Position numbers and translations under genes: made by a program. 64,000 nucleotides of DNA, taken from the NCBI RefSeq assembly GCF_010858045.1, contig NZ_JAAGVC010000004.1, positions 231,836-295,835 of the forward strand, written 5' to 3'. The notes below the pieces were generated by a model that worked only from the letters and a program-made list of their open reading frames with translations, was not told the origin of the DNA and ran no database searches. Below are positions 32,259-41,334 of this stretch, one piece after another. Each line of letters starts with the position of its first letter. Positions within the stretch are counted from its first letter, which is position 1. This DNA is from Nocardia cyriacigeorgica. Lineage in GTDB: Bacteria > Actinomycetota > Actinomycetes > Mycobacteriales > Mycobacteriaceae.

Positions 32259-32708
32259 TCACGGCTGCGCTTCGGCCCGTCCGATGATCAGGTGCGCGAG
32301 CCGGTCCAGCGATTCCTGATTGCGCGCGGCGAAGAACAGGTTCTGCGCGATCCCCGGGATCAGGCTGCCCACGCCTCGGGACGCGCGCTCCGACATCCTG
32401 ATCCGAGTGAGGTTCGGTTGCGGCTCGTCGAGGTCGAAGCGGATCCAGGCCGCGCCGATCAACCACAGGTGGGCGTCGAGTTCGAGCAGGTACGGCGGGT
32501 CGACGGCGGTGACCTTGGTGACGTCCTGCATGGTCAGCGGCCACAGGCCGACGCTGTGATGGATGCGAGTGCCCACGGCGGGCCAGCCACGGTCCACCAC
32601 CCGGATATGCGAGGCGCCGACGACCCAGCTCGCGTACAACCAGCCATCGGCCAGGGCCGCGAAGGCCTGGTCGATCGGCACCGGCACCGTCACTTCGACT
32701 TCCGTCAT
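32259..32708 (-). CDS. SRPBCC (START-like) family protein
   Basis: 149 aa. MTEVEVTVPVPIDQAFAALADGWLYASWVVGASHIR and VGTRIHHSVGLWPLTMQDVTKV are typical of the polyketide cyclase/dehydrase and lipid-transport fold, which binds hydrophobic ligands in a helix-grip cavity. No signal or membrane segment. Ligand unknown. Confidence 0.85.
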   Translation of the reverse strand: MTEVEVTVPVPIDQAFAALADGWLYASWVVGASHIRVVDRGWPAVGTRIHHSVGLWPLTMQDVTKVTAVDPPYLLELDAHLWLIGAAWIRFDLDEPQPNLTRIRMSERASRGVGSLIPGIAQNLFFAARNQESLDRLAHLIIGRAEAQP

Positions 32709-32915
32709 CAGCGCACCGCCTTCGTCGTCGGGGCTCCCGGAGCGCCCGCACTCGCCACGGGTGTGATGTTCCCGGCCCGAGCCTAATCACCCTCGGCGAA
32801 CCCGGCGCGCCGCGACGGATGCGGCACCAGCGCAAATCGCGCGAAGACGTCGCGGTTCGATGCATTTTCGGTGTGGATGCCTGTGCACAACGGCCGAACG
32901 TGGGATTGTCTGACC

Positions 32916-34382
32916 ATGTCCGATGCAGTGAAGATCGAGCAATCGCCCGCCGAGCGGACGTTGTTCGGGCACCCGATCGGGTTGACGAACCTGTTCGGTG
33001 TCGAGATGTGGGAGCGGTTCTCCTTCTACGGCATGCTGACCATCCTCGGGTATTACCTGTACTACTCGGCCACCGAGGGCGGCCTCGGGATGGATCAGGA
33101 CACCGCCGTGGGCATCGTCGGGGCGTATGGCGGCCTGGTGTATCTGTCCACCGTGCTCGGCGGCTGGGTAGCCGACCGGTTGCTGGGCATGGAACGCACC
33201 GTGTTCTACGGCGGCGTGGTGGTGATGGCCGGCCATATCGCCCTGGCCGTCCTGCCCGGGCTCGCGGGCGTCGGCGTCGGGCTGGTGCTGGTGGCACTGG
33301 GCAGCGGTGCGCTCAAGGCGAACGCCTCCTCGCTGCTCGGCACGCTGTACCCGCACGGCGATCCGCGCACCGACGGCGGTTTCACACTGTTCTATCTGGG
33401 CATCAATCTCGGCGCCTTCGTCGGTCCGCTGCTCACCGGGCTGCTGCAACGCGAGTGGGGCTTCCACGCCGGTTTCGGCGCCGCCGCCATCGGCATGGGG
33501 CTCGGTCTGGCCCAGTACGTGGTGTTCCGTCGCAATCTGGGCACGGCCGGGCGCAACGTGCCCGATCCGCTGCCGCCCAGCGCCATCGGCAAGGTGCTCG
33601 GCCTGGTCGCCGCGGCGGCCGTGATCGTCGCGGTGGCCGCGTTCACCGGGCTGGTGACCCTGGACAACCTCTCCGACGTCACCACCGGCGTCATCGCGGT
33701 CGCCTCGGTCGTCTACTTCGTGGTCATGCTCATCGACCGCAAGGTGAGCCCCGTCGAACGCAGCCGGGTACGCGCGTTCATCCCGCTGTTCATCGCCAAC
33801 GCGGTGTTCTGGTCGCTGTTCCAGCAGATCTTCACCGTGCTGGCCGTGTATTCCGATGAGCGGATGGACTGGAACATCTTCGGCTGGACCGCCCCGTCGA
33901 GCTGGATCGGTTCGGTGGAGCCGGTGTGGATCATCGCGCTCTCGCCGCTGTTCGCGCTGATGTGGACCAAGCTCGGTTCCCGCGCGCCGAGCACCCCGCG
34001 CAAGTTCGCTCTCGGCGTGATCGGCATGGGCCTGGCGTTCTGGTTGTTCACGCCGATGTCGCAGAGCAGTGGCCGCGCGGTGCCCGCCCTGCTGGTGCTG
34101 TTCATCATGGGCGTGTTCGCCGTCTCCGAGCTGCTGATCTCGCCGATCGGCCTGGCCGTCACCACTCAGCTCGCGCCCGAGGTGTTCCGCGCGCAGATGA
34201 TGGCGCTGTATTTCTTCTCGGTCGGTCTCGGTACTTCGATGTCGGGCACCCTCGCGCGCTACTACGATCCGGCAGACGAGTTCGCCTACTTCGGCATCAT
34301 CGGCGCGGTCGCGATCCTCGCCGGTCTGGTTGTCGCCGGCCTCTCACCCTGGGTGAGCAGGCATATGGAAGGCGTCCACTGA
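32916..34382 (+). CDS. POT-family proton-dependent oligopeptide transporter
   Basis: 488 aa, ATG at 32916. About 14 membrane segments. The POT signature E30-x-x-E33-R-F in VEMWERFSFYG is intact, as are GGWVADRLLGMER and FYLGINLGAFVGPLLTG. It imports di- and tripeptides with protons. It is followed 37 bp later by an amino-acid permease on the same strand, which suggests a peptide/amino-acid uptake pair. Confidence 0.93.
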   Translation: MSDAVKIEQSPAERTLFGHPIGLTNLFGVEMWERFSFYGMLTILGYYLYYSATEGGLGMDQDTAVGIVGAYGGLVYLSTVLGGWVADRLLGMERTVFYGGVVVMAGHIALAVLPGLAGVGVGLVLVALGSGALKANASSLLGTLYPHGDPRTDGGFTLFYLGINLGAFVGPLLTGLLQREWGFHAGFGAAAIGMGLGLAQYVVFRRNLGTAGRNVPDPLPPSAIGKVLGLVAAAAVIVAVAAFTGLVTLDNLSDVTTGVIAVASVVYFVVMLIDRKVSPVERSRVRAFIPLFIANAVFWSLFQQIFTVLAVYSDERMDWNIFGWTAPSSWIGSVEPVWIIALSPLFALMWTKLGSRAPSTPRKFALGVIGMGLAFWLFTPMSQSSGRAVPALLVLFIMGVFAVSELLISPIGLAVTTQLAPEVFRAQMMALYFFSVGLGTSMSGTLARYYDPADEFAYFGIIGAVAILAGLVVAGLSPWVSRHMEGVH

Positions 34383-34419
34383 CCACCACCTGGGAGACCT
34401 CGAGACGAAGGAGATCGCC

Positions 34420-35898
34420 GTGGCGATACCGACCAGCCGCCGACAGCTGTGGCGCACCAAAAGCGTGGAGCAGTCGATCCGCGATACCGACGAACCCGAT
34501 TCCAAGCTCCGCAAGGAGCTCACCGCGTGGGATCTCACGATCTTCGGCGTCGCCGTCGTCGTCGGCGCGGGCATCTTCACCCTCACCGCGCGCACCGCGG
34601 GCAATGTGGCGGGACCGTCGGTGTCGCTGGCGTTCGTCTTCGCCGCCATCGCGTGTGCGCTGACCGCCCTCTGCTATGCCGAGTTCGCCTCGACCGTCCC
34701 GGTGGCGGGCAGCGCATACACCTTCTCCTACGCCACCTTCGGTGAGCTGGCGGCCTGGATCATCGGCTGGGACCTGATCCTGGAATTCGCGCTGGCCGCG
34801 GCGGTGGTGTCGAAGGGGTGGTCGCAGTATCTGGGTGAACTGATGGGTTCGCGCTCGCCGATCCTGCATATCGGTTCGGTCGATTTCGACTGGGGTGCGG
34901 TGTTGCTCATCGCGGTGCTCACCACGCTGATCGCGCTCGGCACCAAGCTGTCCTCGCGGGTGTCGGCGGTGGCCGTCGCGATCAAGCTCGGCGTCATCGC
35001 GCTGGTGCTGGTGATGGGCGTGACCTACTTCAGCGCCGACAACCTCACCCCCTACATCCCCGAATCCAAGCCGGGTGAAGGCGGCGAGGGCGTGCACCAG
35101 TCGCTGTTCTCCTTCGTGACCGGCGCGGGGAACAGCACCTTCGGCTGGTACGGCCTGCTCGCGGCGGCGAGCCTGGTGTTCTTCGCCTTCATCGGGTTCG
35201 ACGTCGTCGCCACCGCGGCCGAGGAGACCAAGAACCCGCAGCGCGATATGCCGCGCGGCATCCTCGGCTCGCTGATGATCGTGACGGTGCTCTACGTCGC
35301 GGTGTCGCTGGTGCTCACCGGCATGGTGCCCTACACCGAGCTGGCCGGTGACGACGCGACGCTGGCCACGGCGTTCGCCATCCACGGCGACACCTGGGTG
35401 AAGAACATCATCTCCGTTGGTGCGCTCGCCGGCCTGACCACCGTCGTCATGGTGATGCTGCTCGGCCAGACCCGGGTGCTGTTCGCCATGTCGCGGGACG
35501 GGCTGATGCCGCGCAAGCTCGCCCACACCGGCAACCGCGGCACGCCGGTGCGGATCACCGTCATCGTCGGCGCGGTGTGTGCGGTGCTGGCCGGCTTCAT
35601 CGAGTTCGGCACGCTCGAGGAGATGGTCAATATCGGCACGCTGTTCGCGTTCGTGCTGGTCTCCATCGGTGTGCTGGTGCTGCGTAAGACCCGCCCGGAT
35701 CTGCCGCGCGGGTTCAAGGTGCCCTTCGTTCCGGTGCTGCCGATTCTGGCCGTGCTGGCCTGCTTGTGGCTGATGCTCAACCTGTCGGTGGAAACCTGGC
35801 TGCGTTTCATTGTCTGGATGGCGCTGGGTTTGGTGGTGTACTTCGCATACGGCAAGCGGCATTCGGTGCTCGGGAAGTCCGTCTCAGAACAGAGGTGA
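34420..35898 (+). CDS. APC-family amino acid permease
   Basis: 492 aa with about 12-13 membrane segments. Conserved VVVGAGIFTLTARTAGN near the first helix and FFAFIGFDVVATAAEETKNPQRDMPRGI in the middle identify the cationic amino acid transporter branch (YfnA-like). GTG start with AAGGAG upstream. Same direction as the POT transporter. Substrate probably a cationic or small neutral amino acid, not certain. Confidence 0.92.
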   Translation: MAIPTSRRQLWRTKSVEQSIRDTDEPDSKLRKELTAWDLTIFGVAVVVGAGIFTLTARTAGNVAGPSVSLAFVFAAIACALTALCYAEFASTVPVAGSAYTFSYATFGELAAWIIGWDLILEFALAAAVVSKGWSQYLGELMGSRSPILHIGSVDFDWGAVLLIAVLTTLIALGTKLSSRVSAVAVAIKLGVIALVLVMGVTYFSADNLTPYIPESKPGEGGEGVHQSLFSFVTGAGNSTFGWYGLLAAASLVFFAFIGFDVVATAAEETKNPQRDMPRGILGSLMIVTVLYVAVSLVLTGMVPYTELAGDDATLATAFAIHGDTWVKNIISVGALAGLTTVVMVMLLGQTRVLFAMSRDGLMPRKLAHTGNRGTPVRITVIVGAVCAVLAGFIEFGTLEEMVNIGTLFAFVLVSIGVLVLRKTRPDLPRGFKVPFVPVLPILAVLACLWLMLNLSVETWLRFIVWMALGLVVYFAYGKRHSVLGKSVSEQR

Positions 35899-35902
35899 CA
35901 CG

Positions 35903-36448
35903 ATGCGCAATCCGTGGCGACGCAGGCGCCGGGCGGAACCTCCCGCCCGCGCCGTCGACCATTCCGGCACCGACCTGGTCATCCGCTGGATCGACGCGGT
36001 GACCACCGGACTGGCCGACGCGCCTCCCGGGCCGCCGGAAGCGGGGCCTGCCCGGGTGTGCGACGGCATGTTCACCGCCGCCACCATCGCCGCGGTGCTC
36101 ATCGAGCGGGTCTCCGACCGCACCGAATACCGCGTCGCCAACAACCGCTGCCTGGCGGCGTCGGTCGAATTCATGAAGGTGCTCGGCGAGGACACCCTGC
36201 GCCGCTACCGCATCCAGTCCGACGCCCAGCCCGTCGGCCTGGACGAGGTGAACGCCGACGCCGACGAGCTCGCCATCGCCCGCCATCTCGCCCTGCTCGG
36301 CGAGGCCCTCCAGATCGCCCTGTGCAAGGTCACCACCGACCCCGCCCTGTCCGCTGAAATCCGCGAAACCGCCAACGAATCCGGCCTGCTCGCCGCCGAC
36401 GTCCTCGTCGAAACCTGCCAGACCATCCAGTCCGACCCCACCACCTGA
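35903..36448 (+). CDS. Hypothetical cytoplasmic protein
   Basis: 181 aa, ATG at 35903, 5 bp after the permease stop. Basic N-terminus (NPWRRRRRAEPPAR), then a mostly helical acidic body with VIRWIDAVTTGLAD, NRCLAASVEFMKVLGE and LAADVLVETCQTI. No signal or membrane segment. Family not recognised. Probably translated from the permease transcript. Confidence 0.75.
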   Translation: MRNPWRRRRRAEPPARAVDHSGTDLVIRWIDAVTTGLADAPPGPPEAGPARVCDGMFTAATIAAVLIERVSDRTEYRVANNRCLAASVEFMKVLGEDTLRRYRIQSDAQPVGLDEVNADADELAIARHLALLGEALQIALCKVTTDPALSAEIRETANESGLLAADVLVETCQTIQSDPTT

Positions 36449-36508
36449 CACGCCTCTCCGCCCCGGGGGATTCCGGTACACCCGTACGAGTCGGTAGGGT
36501 GAGCCGAC

Positions 36509-36585
36509 GCCCCTATAGCCCAATTGGCAGAGGCAGCGGACTTAAAATCCGCACAGTGTGGGTTCGAGTCCCACTGGGGGCACCA
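36509..36585 (+). tRNA. tRNA-Leu (anticodon TAA), short variable arm
   Basis: 77 nt including encoded CCA. Acceptor GCCCCTA pairs with TGGGGGC (one G-U pair). Anticodon stem GCGGA/TCCGC with loop CTTAAAA gives anticodon TAA (36543-36545). T-arm GTGGG-TTCGAGT-CCCAC. Discriminator A, as leucine tRNAs need. The variable region is only ACAGT, not the long arm expected of a class II leucine tRNA. Confidence 0.88.
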
Positions 36586-36726
36586 GTGTCGGTGCAGGGC
36601 GGATGCTGTCCAGCGCATCCTGCGTCGGGCCGACCGGCTGATTCGGCCCGCAACGAGTCCGGAGTGCCGCCGCCCACCATCCGTGAGGCGTTTCGGTAGC
36701 CGCGCGGATCGGCTTACAGTGGCGTT

Positions 36727-36993
36727 ATGACTGATCAGCGGGTTCCCGGTGGGGTGGTGCACGAGTTGCCCGACGATCTGCGCACGGCGTTGATCGGTAA
36801 CTCGGTGGCGCTGGCCGCCTGGCACGACATCACGCCGCTGGCCCGCAACGAATTCATCTGCTGGGTCGAGGACGCGGTGCAGGCCCAGACCCGGGAGCGC
36901 CGTATCCGGCGCACCCAGGAGGAACTGGAGGAAGGCCAGCGGCGGCCGTGCTGCTGGCCGGGGTGCAAGCACCGCGAGCGCACGGGCCGCTGA
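36727..36993 (+). CDS. YdeI/OmpD-associated (OmdA) family protein
   Basis: 88 aa. ELPDDLRTALIGNSVALAAWHDITPLARNEFICWVEDA and RRIRRTQEELEEGQRRPCCWPGCKHR match the OmdA-type pattern (bacteriocin-protection YdeI/OmpD-associated). No Shine-Dalgarno is seen; TACAGT 6 bp before the ATG could be a -10 box for a leaderless mRNA. The CCWPGC motif could bind a metal. Role unknown. Confidence 0.82.
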   Translation: MTDQRVPGGVVHELPDDLRTALIGNSVALAAWHDITPLARNEFICWVEDAVQAQTRERRIRRTQEELEEGQRRPCCWPGCKHRERTGR

Positions 36994-37119
36994 TTCCGCA
37001 TTGCCGAGGTGCGGGCGCACCTGGCTGAGGTTCAGCCCTGCCGGGCCGCAGCCTCCGCGCGCGAATTCATGTCCGTCGGCTCGTGAGGTGGCCGACCAGT
37101 GGTTCGCGGCGGAGCCGGT

Positions 37120-37947
37120 TCAGGAGGATCGGGTGAGCTCGGTGCGTTCGGTGTAGACGCCGTGACCGACCTGTAGGTAGGACAGCCGGTCGGCCAATCG
37201 CGTGCTCACCCGACGGACGATGTCGTAAACGCGGGCGTCCTTCCCGATGACGACGCGCCCGCTGCCCTTCGCCGTCGCCTCGACCATCCGACGGGCCACC
37301 CGTTCCGGTTTCGCCGAGAAACCCTTCGCCAGCTTCTCGGGCGCACCCAGCTCCTGTGCCACCTTGCGCACGAGGTCGGTCCAGACCGATCCGGGCAGTA
37401 CCGTGGTCACGGTGATATTCGTGCGACCCCGCAGATCCTGCGCCAAGCCGTAGCTGAACAGCGCGAGTGCGGCTTTGGACGCGCCGTACACCGCGGAGCC
37501 GGGTACCGGCACGATCGCCGAGAGGCTCGAGGTGTTCATGATGACCGCTTCGGGACGTTGTCGCAGGTGCGGGAGGAAGGCGCGGGTCAGCCACACCGCG
37601 CCGAAGAAGTTCACCCGCATCAGGGTTTCGATCCGCGAGTCGCTGAGATCGGTCACGGTCTGGAGTTCTTGGGCGATTCCCGCGATATTGAACAGTCCGT
37701 CCACCGGGCCGTGGGTGGCGATCACGGTATCGGTGAACGCCGTCACCGCCGCATGGTCGGAGATGTCGAGCCGGTGGGCGGTGAAGCGCGCCGGATCCGC
37801 GATCAGTGCGGCGGTTTCGGCCAGCGCCCGCTCGTCGAGGTCGGCGCCGATCACCACCGCACCGCGGCCGACCAGCTCCATGGTCACGCAGCGCCCGATT
37901 CCGTTCCCGGCTCCGGTCACCACGAACGTACGTCCGGTGATCTGCAT
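37120..37947 (-). CDS. Short-chain dehydrogenase/reductase
   Basis: 275 aa classical SDR. Cofactor loop TGAGNGIG (12-19), ADLDE favouring NAD(H), the NIAG motif, catalytic Ser in MNTSSLSAI and the YGASK Tyr-Lys pair. C-terminal helix DIVRRVSTRLADRL. Starts 3 bp after the acyl-CoA dehydrogenase stop, so the two form an operon behind a KstR-type site. It may oxidise or reduce a sterol-derived or acyl-CoA intermediate; substrate unknown. Confidence 0.92.
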   Translation of the reverse strand: MQITGRTFVVTGAGNGIGRCVTMELVGRGAVVIGADLDERALAETAALIADPARFTAHRLDISDHAAVTAFTDTVIATHGPVDGLFNIAGIAQELQTVTDLSDSRIETLMRVNFFGAVWLTRAFLPHLRQRPEAVIMNTSSLSAIVPVPGSAVYGASKAALALFSYGLAQDLRGRTNITVTTVLPGSVWTDLVRKVAQELGAPEKLAKGFSAKPERVARRMVEATAKGSGRVVIGKDARVYDIVRRVSTRLADRLSYLQVGHGVYTERTELTRSS

Positions 37948-37950
37948 GCG

Positions 37951-39171
37951 TTACCCGCCCACCAGCCCTTTGGCGATATGCGTCACCTGGATCTCGTTGC
38001 TGCCCGCGTAGATCATCAGCGACTTCGCGTCGCGGGCGAGCTGCTCGACCTTGTATTCGGCCATGTAGCCGTTGCCGCCGAAGAGCTGCACGGCTTCCAT
38101 CGCGACCTCGGTGGCGGCGCGGGAGGAGTAGAGCTTCATGGCGGAGGCTTCTGCGAGGGAGACCTTTTCGCCGGCGGCGGTGCGTTCGATGGCGTTGAAG
38201 ACCATGTTCTGCACGTTGATGCGGGCGATCTCCATTTCCGCGAGTTTGAGCTGGATGAGCTGGAATTGGGCGATTTCCCGGCCCCAGAGCTTGCGGGACT
38301 TGGCGTATTCCACACAGAGCCGGTGGCATTCGTTGATGATGCCGAGGGCGAGGGAGGCGATGCCGATGCGTTCGGCGGCGAAGGATTCCTTGGCGCTGTC
38401 CTTGCCGTCGCCCTTGGCCGGGTTCTCGGTCTCGCCGAGCAGGCGGTCGGGGGTGATGCGCACGTTGTCGAAGAACAGCTCGCCGGTGGGGGAGGAGTTC
38501 ATGCCCATCTTTTTGAACGGCGGGCTCTGGGTGAAGCCTGGCATGCCCTTGTCGAGCACGAACGTCAGCACCTTGCGGTCGCGCCGATCGGTGCCGTCCT
38601 GTTCGTCGAGCTTGGCGTAGACCACGGTGACGTCGGCGTAGGGGCCGTTGGTGATGAAGGTCTTCTGCCCGTTGAGGATGTAGTCCTCGCCGTCGCGGCG
38701 CACGTAGGACTTCATGCCGCCGAAGGCATCCGAGCCCGAATCGGGTTCGGTGATCGCCCAGGCGCCCACCTTCTCCATGGTGACCAGTTCCGGCAGCCAG
38801 CGCTTCTTCTGGGCGAGGGTGCCGCGGCTGCGGATGGTGCCGACGGCGAGGCCGAGGCTCACCCCCATCGAGGCCACCAGTCCGAGGCTGACCCCGGCCA
38901 GTTCGCTGTTGAGGATGACGCCCATGCTGCCCGCGCCGCTGAACCCGCCGCCGGGCTTACCCGTGGTGCCCGCCTCCTCGCGGGCCAGCGATTTCGCCAG
39001 TCCCTCCCGCGCCATCTCGTCGAGGCCGAAGGTGGCATACAGCTTGCGGATGATGTCGTAGGGCGGCATCGCACCGCTTTCCAGCTGGTCGACGTGGGGT
39101 TTGAGCTCCTTGTCGATGAAGCCGCGCACCGCGTCGCGGAACATCAGGTCTTCGTCAGACCACTGGTACAT
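37951..39171 (-). CDS. Acyl-CoA dehydrogenase
   Basis: 406 aa from the ATG at 39171; the frame extends to 39480 but that part is not conserved. FAD-dependent alpha,beta-dehydrogenation of an acyl-CoA. Motifs: AWAITEPDSGSDA, ILNGQKTFITNG, and FGGNGYMAEYKVEQLARDAKSLMIYAGSNEIQ near the end, shown in parts. The usual catalytic Glu of the YEG motif is Ala (IYAGS). E267 in FAAERIGIAS aligns instead with the base of isovaleryl-CoA dehydrogenase. First gene of the operon with the SDR. Confidence 0.94.
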   Translation of the reverse strand: MYQWSDEDLMFRDAVRGFIDKELKPHVDQLESGAMPPYDIIRKLYATFGLDEMAREGLAKSLAREEAGTTGKPGGGFSGAGSMGVILNSELAGVSLGLVASMGVSLGLAVGTIRSRGTLAQKKRWLPELVTMEKVGAWAITEPDSGSDAFGGMKSYVRRDGEDYILNGQKTFITNGPYADVTVVYAKLDEQDGTDRRDRKVLTFVLDKGMPGFTQSPPFKKMGMNSSPTGELFFDNVRITPDRLLGETENPAKGDGKDSAKESFAAERIGIASLALGIINECHRLCVEYAKSRKLWGREIAQFQLIQLKLAEMEIARINVQNMVFNAIERTAAGEKVSLAEASAMKLYSSRAATEVAMEAVQLFGGNGYMAEYKVEQLARDAKSLMIYAGSNEIQVTHIAKGLVGG

Positions 39172-39213
39172 CGCGTGAACTCCCGAGGAATCGTCGGAAC
39201 AGTCCCCCAAATA

Positions 39214-39227
39214 TAGAACACGTTCTA
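39214..39227 (-). promoter_or_regulatory. KstR-type operator
   Basis: TAGAACACGTTCTA, a perfect 14-bp palindrome and a full match to the KstR consensus TnnAACnnGTTnnA. It ends 43 bp upstream of the acyl-CoA dehydrogenase start. KstR represses sterol-degradation genes until a cholesterol-derived CoA thioester binds. Confidence 0.75.
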
Positions 39228-39291
39228 ATTCAGCCCGCCGGGTGTGCGGTTTACCACCAACGGGTGCAGCCGGGTGAACGGAAGTTGGACA

Positions 39292-39492
39292 ATGGTCTGT
39301 ATGGCACCGATAACTCGCGTCGGCATCGTGCTGTCCGTCCTCGCGCTGGGGATCCTCGCGGCGTCGATCTTCCTGCAGATCATCAACGATCGATCCGCGG
39401 TGCTGGTGGCTGTCACCACCGCCGCATGGGTGGCGCTCGCGGCCTCGACGTCGGTCGGCGCTAAGCGCGCGTGGCAGCATCCGCGGTACTGA
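39292..39492 (+). CDS. Small two-helix membrane protein
   Basis: 66 aa from the ATG at 39292, with GGAAG 8-12 bases upstream; an ATG at 39301 is the alternative. Two hydrophobic segments (VGIVLSVLALGILAASIFL and AVLVAVTTAAWVALAAS). Family not recognised. It overlaps the 3' end of the YeiB-like gene by 32 bp, converging. Confidence 0.6.
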   Translation: MVCMAPITRVGIVLSVLALGILAASIFLQIINDRSAVLVAVTTAAWVALAASTSVGAKRAWQHPRY

Positions 39493-40669
39493 GGCTCTCG
39501 TGCCTGCGCCAGGCCGGCCACTGCCGGTAGGTCGCGGCGCGCAGCACCCATTCCACCGGGCCGTAGGAATGCCCGCGCAACCATCGCTCGCTCACCCACA
39601 GCTGAACCAGGTAGGTGACGACGGCGATGGCGAGCACAGCGAACGGCGGGACGCGATCGCCGAGCGCGAACCCGTACCCGGTGAAGATCACCGCCATCAC
39701 CACCGATTGGCCGATGTAATTGCTCGCCGCCATGCGCCCGGCCGGTGCCAATCGGCGCACCCACGTCGCGCGGCTCGAGTGCGCCAACCAGACGATCGCC
39801 GCGATGTACAGCACGGTCAGCACGGGATTGAGCAATTCCTGGAGACCGAACAGGTAGTTCGGTACCTCGGCGTGCAGCGTGTGCAGGACCACCGTCGCGA
39901 TCGAGACGGGCAGCCCGACGACGCCGCCGATCAGCAGCGCCCGCGGCGTCCATCGCCGTAACCGCTCGGCATCCTCGAACAAGCGCACCTTGCCGGCGGC
40001 CATGCCGATCAGGAACATGCCCATGCTGGTGCAGCCCTGCCCGAGGAAGGTGAAGATCAGGAATATCGGGCCGGTCTCCAGCTGGGTGGTGAAGACGTCG
40101 CCGGGACCACCGAGGAATCCGTTCCGAATCCCTTCCAGGTCGAAGAACTCGCCGAGCTTGCCGACTCCGCCGCCGCTGCCGGGCAGAAATGCGAGCGCGG
40201 CGAACATGCCGTACAGCAGCACGCCGGTGATCACGGCGGTGCGCGGCCGAATCCTGCGCAGCAGCACCAGAATCGCGCACAGCACGGCGTAGAGGGTGAG
40301 GATGTCGCCGATCCACAGCAGGCTCACATGCGCCAGGCCGATCAGCAGCAGCGCCGCGCACCGGCGCAGCAGTCGCGGGACGGGTGCGGCGCCGGCGCGG
40401 TCGGCGGCCGCGATCTGCAGCGTGAACGAATACCCGAACAGGAACGCGAACAGCACATAGAACTTGCCGAGGAAAAACCCGTAGATGATTCCGTAGGCGA
40501 GCCGGTCCCATGTGCCGTCGTACATCGGAACGGGGTCGGAATTCGGGCCGGCGAACGACAGCAGCATGGTCAGCACTGCCGCATTGGTGACCAGAATTCC
40601 GAACAGCGCGAAGCCGCGCAGCATATCCACTTCGCCGATGCGCCGCGCCAGCTGCGCCGTGTGGGTCAT
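39461..40669 (-). CDS. DUF418/YeiB-family membrane protein
   Basis: 402 aa, about 10 membrane segments. Starts EVDMLRGFALFGILVTN, the hallmark of the family, and carries FLGKFYVLFAFLFGYSF and AAGRMAASNYIGQS-like sequence (PAGRMAASNYIGQSVVM) with GPVEWVLRAATY at the C-terminus (DUF418). Related to acyltransferase-3-type membrane proteins; function not established. Confidence 0.92.
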   Translation of the reverse strand: MTHTAQLARRIGEVDMLRGFALFGILVTNAAVLTMLLSFAGPNSDPVPMYDGTWDRLAYGIIYGFFLGKFYVLFAFLFGYSFTLQIAAADRAGAAPVPRLLRRCAALLLIGLAHVSLLWIGDILTLYAVLCAILVLLRRIRPRTAVITGVLLYGMFAALAFLPGSGGGVGKLGEFFDLEGIRNGFLGGPGDVFTTQLETGPIFLIFTFLGQGCTSMGMFLIGMAAGKVRLFEDAERLRRWTPRALLIGGVVGLPVSIATVVLHTLHAEVPNYLFGLQELLNPVLTVLYIAAIVWLAHSSRATWVRRLAPAGRMAASNYIGQSVVMAVIFTGYGFALGDRVPPFAVLAIAVVTYLVQLWVSERWLRGHSYGPVEWVLRAATYRQWPAWRRHESLSTADAATRA

Positions 40670-40754
40670 GCCGCAACGCTAGGTGGCCACGGGACGTGCC
40701 CACATCGGCCGCCCGGATGATCTACATCGCGCGCGGATCAGCCGGGAGAATGAC

Positions 40755-40958
40755 TCACGGGCTCGGTTGCGGGAGCTTGCAATCGTTGACCTTGGGGTTG
40801 ACGCCGGCATAGTTCAACGGGCCGGCGATAACGGTCACCGCGACGGTCCCGACGCTCGCGCAATTCTGTTCCCGGTCGGTGAAATAGCCGCGTTGTACGG
40901 CCGCGATGGCGCCGATGAGCAGCCATACGACTGCCACGATCGTCACTAGGCGTCGCAT
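40755..40958 (-). CDS. Small secreted or anchored protein
   Basis: 67 aa, ATG at 40958 with GAGGAGGG upstream. One N-terminal hydrophobic segment (VTIVAVVWLLIGAIAAV) that may be a signal or anchor, then NCASVGTVAVTVIAG and NDCKLPQPSP with two Cys. Family not recognised. Confidence 0.7.
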   Translation of the reverse strand: MRRLVTIVAVVWLLIGAIAAVQRGYFTDREQNCASVGTVAVTVIAGPLNYAGVNPKVNDCKLPQPSP

Positions 40959-40992
40959 TCCGCCCTCCTCTGACTGGTGTGTCGGGCGTGAA

Positions 40993-41148
40993 TCAGTAGT
41001 AGTGGCGCCTGCCCGCGACGGGTCGGCCGACGCTGCCGAGTAGCAACAGCACCGCGCCGATGATCAGGATGACGACGCCGAGCATGGTGATCGCGGAAAC
41101 GTCGAAAATCAGTCCGGCAATGAGGAGTACGGCTCCGATAATGATCAT
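40993..41148 (-). CDS. DUF6131-like small membrane protein
   Basis: 51 aa from the ATG at 41148 (MIIIGAVLLIAGLIFDVSA). Two hydrophobic segments and the C-terminal GSVGRPVAGRRHYY, as in the small DUF6131 proteins of actinobacteria. The frame runs on upstream to 41295, but that part is Cys/Arg-rich and not conserved. No clear ribosome site. Function unknown. Confidence 0.72.
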   Translation of the reverse strand: MIIIGAVLLIAGLIFDVSAITMLGVVILIIGAVLLLLGSVGRPVAGRRHYY

Positions 41149-41334
41149 GAGGTGGATCCGATCAGGTGTAGCGATGACGGTGCAGGCCGGTTGGTGGACC
41201 TGCCGTCGTACTAAGTAGACGCCCGAAATGCCGTATTCGCAAGGGACGGAAAGCCGTGAGGGTTCGCAGACCGTGCCGGATTGCGATCCGGTCACGTGCC
41301 GGGGTGCTTTTCGATGCGAACTGGCAAAGCGGGG

